5,840 bases of DNA from an uncultured Spirochaetaceae bacterium (GTDB lineage Bacteria > Spirochaetota > Spirochaetia > Treponematales > Treponemataceae). The notes under the pieces are model-generated. The model ran no database searches. It saw only the letters and a program-made list of their open reading frames with translations, and was not told where the DNA came from. Below are positions 5,684-5,840 of the stretch, piece after piece (the stretch's first letter is position 1; every line of letters starts with the position of its first letter). The translations under genes were made by a program, and so were the position numbers. The DNA lies in NCBI GenBank assembly GCA_902773215.1, contig CACYDQ010000232.1, positions 1 through 5,840 on the forward strand, given 5' to 3'.

Positions 5684-5840
5684 TTATTCCTCCGGGCCGT
5701 CCTTGCCGCCGCACAGCAACATGATCGCCTGCCAGCCCGCGCTCGCAATCAGCCAGATAAGCCAGGTGATGTACCAGGCCATCGTCCAGAAGCTGATTCC
5801 CAGGTAAATCACGGTCACGACCATCCAGTAGAGCTTGGAC
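5684..5840 (-). CDS. C-terminal membrane segment of a protein running off the right edge
   Basis: The last 51 residues of a gene whose start lies beyond the window. They hold two hydrophobic stretches, about 5-18 (WMVVTVIYLGIS) and 20-42 (AWYITWLIWLIASAGWQ), rich in Trp, then a short charged tail GGKDGPEE. The pattern (Y-W, I-Y-L-x-I-S-F, W-x-I-T-W-x-I-W) resembles the two-helix C-terminal domain I associate with membrane-tethered HTH (XRE-like) regulators and PspC/DUF1700-like membrane proteins that sit next to DUF4097 genes. The DNA-binding part, if any, is not visible, so I infer only a membrane protein that may regulate or partner the operon. Confidence 0.65.
   Translation of the reverse strand, partial: SKLYWMVVTVIYLGISFWTMAWYITWLIWLIASAGWQAIMLLCGGKDGPEE

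Noticed and set aside
5457..5714. Extension of the DUF4097 frame 86 codons upstream.
   Set aside because: It would overlap the small membrane peptide gene, has no domain, and places the membrane anchor internally; a good ribosome site precedes the later Met.

Overview
The window is GC-rich, gene-dense bacterial DNA. It has seven protein genes, almost no intergenic space, and no rRNA, tRNA, CRISPR array or mobile element that I can see. The organism cannot be named from this. Two points suggest a diderm (Gram-negative-type) bacterium: the first protein has a beta-strand-rich C-terminus ending in aromatic Phe, like an outer-membrane barrel, and there is a lipid-linked-sugar type glycosylation cassette. 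The ATA isoleucine codon is used unusually often for such GC-rich DNA. A spirochaete would fit these points, but that is only a guess.

Layout. Positions 1-1242 (+) hold the 3' part of an unrecognised gene whose start lies outside the window. Everything else is on the minus strand. Transcribed right to left, the first group begins beyond the right edge. It contains the C-terminus of a membrane protein (5684-5840), a 47-residue membrane peptide (5492-5635) and a membrane-anchored DUF4097-type protein with a ladder of VSGSV repeats (4611-5456). After a 57-base gap carrying a good sigma-70-type promoter comes a second group. It contains a polytopic GT-C-like membrane glycosyltransferase (3135-4553), a GT2 glycosyltransferase overlapping it by ATGA (2455-3138), and, 13 bases on, a UDP-galactopyranose-mutase-like flavoprotein (1239-2441). 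That last gene meets the plus-strand gene tail to tail, and both stop codons lie in one CTAG.

Function. The second group looks like a small surface-glycan module. By family knowledge, a cytoplasmic GT2 charges a polyprenyl phosphate, a GT-C enzyme transfers the sugar outside the membrane, and a UGM-like flavoenzyme modifies a sugar. The actual substrates are unknown. The first group resembles envelope-stress or self-regulated loci where a membrane-tailed regulator precedes a DUF4097 protein, but the regulator part is outside the window.

The most interesting points are four. The second group's promoter has a run of seven G in its 17-base spacer, a layout known from phase-variable promoters. 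The same promoter predicts a leaderless or nearly leaderless mRNA. The GT2 enzyme lacks the acidic DxD motif. The 47-residue peptide is a clear paralog of the membrane anchor of the DUF4097 protein beside it.
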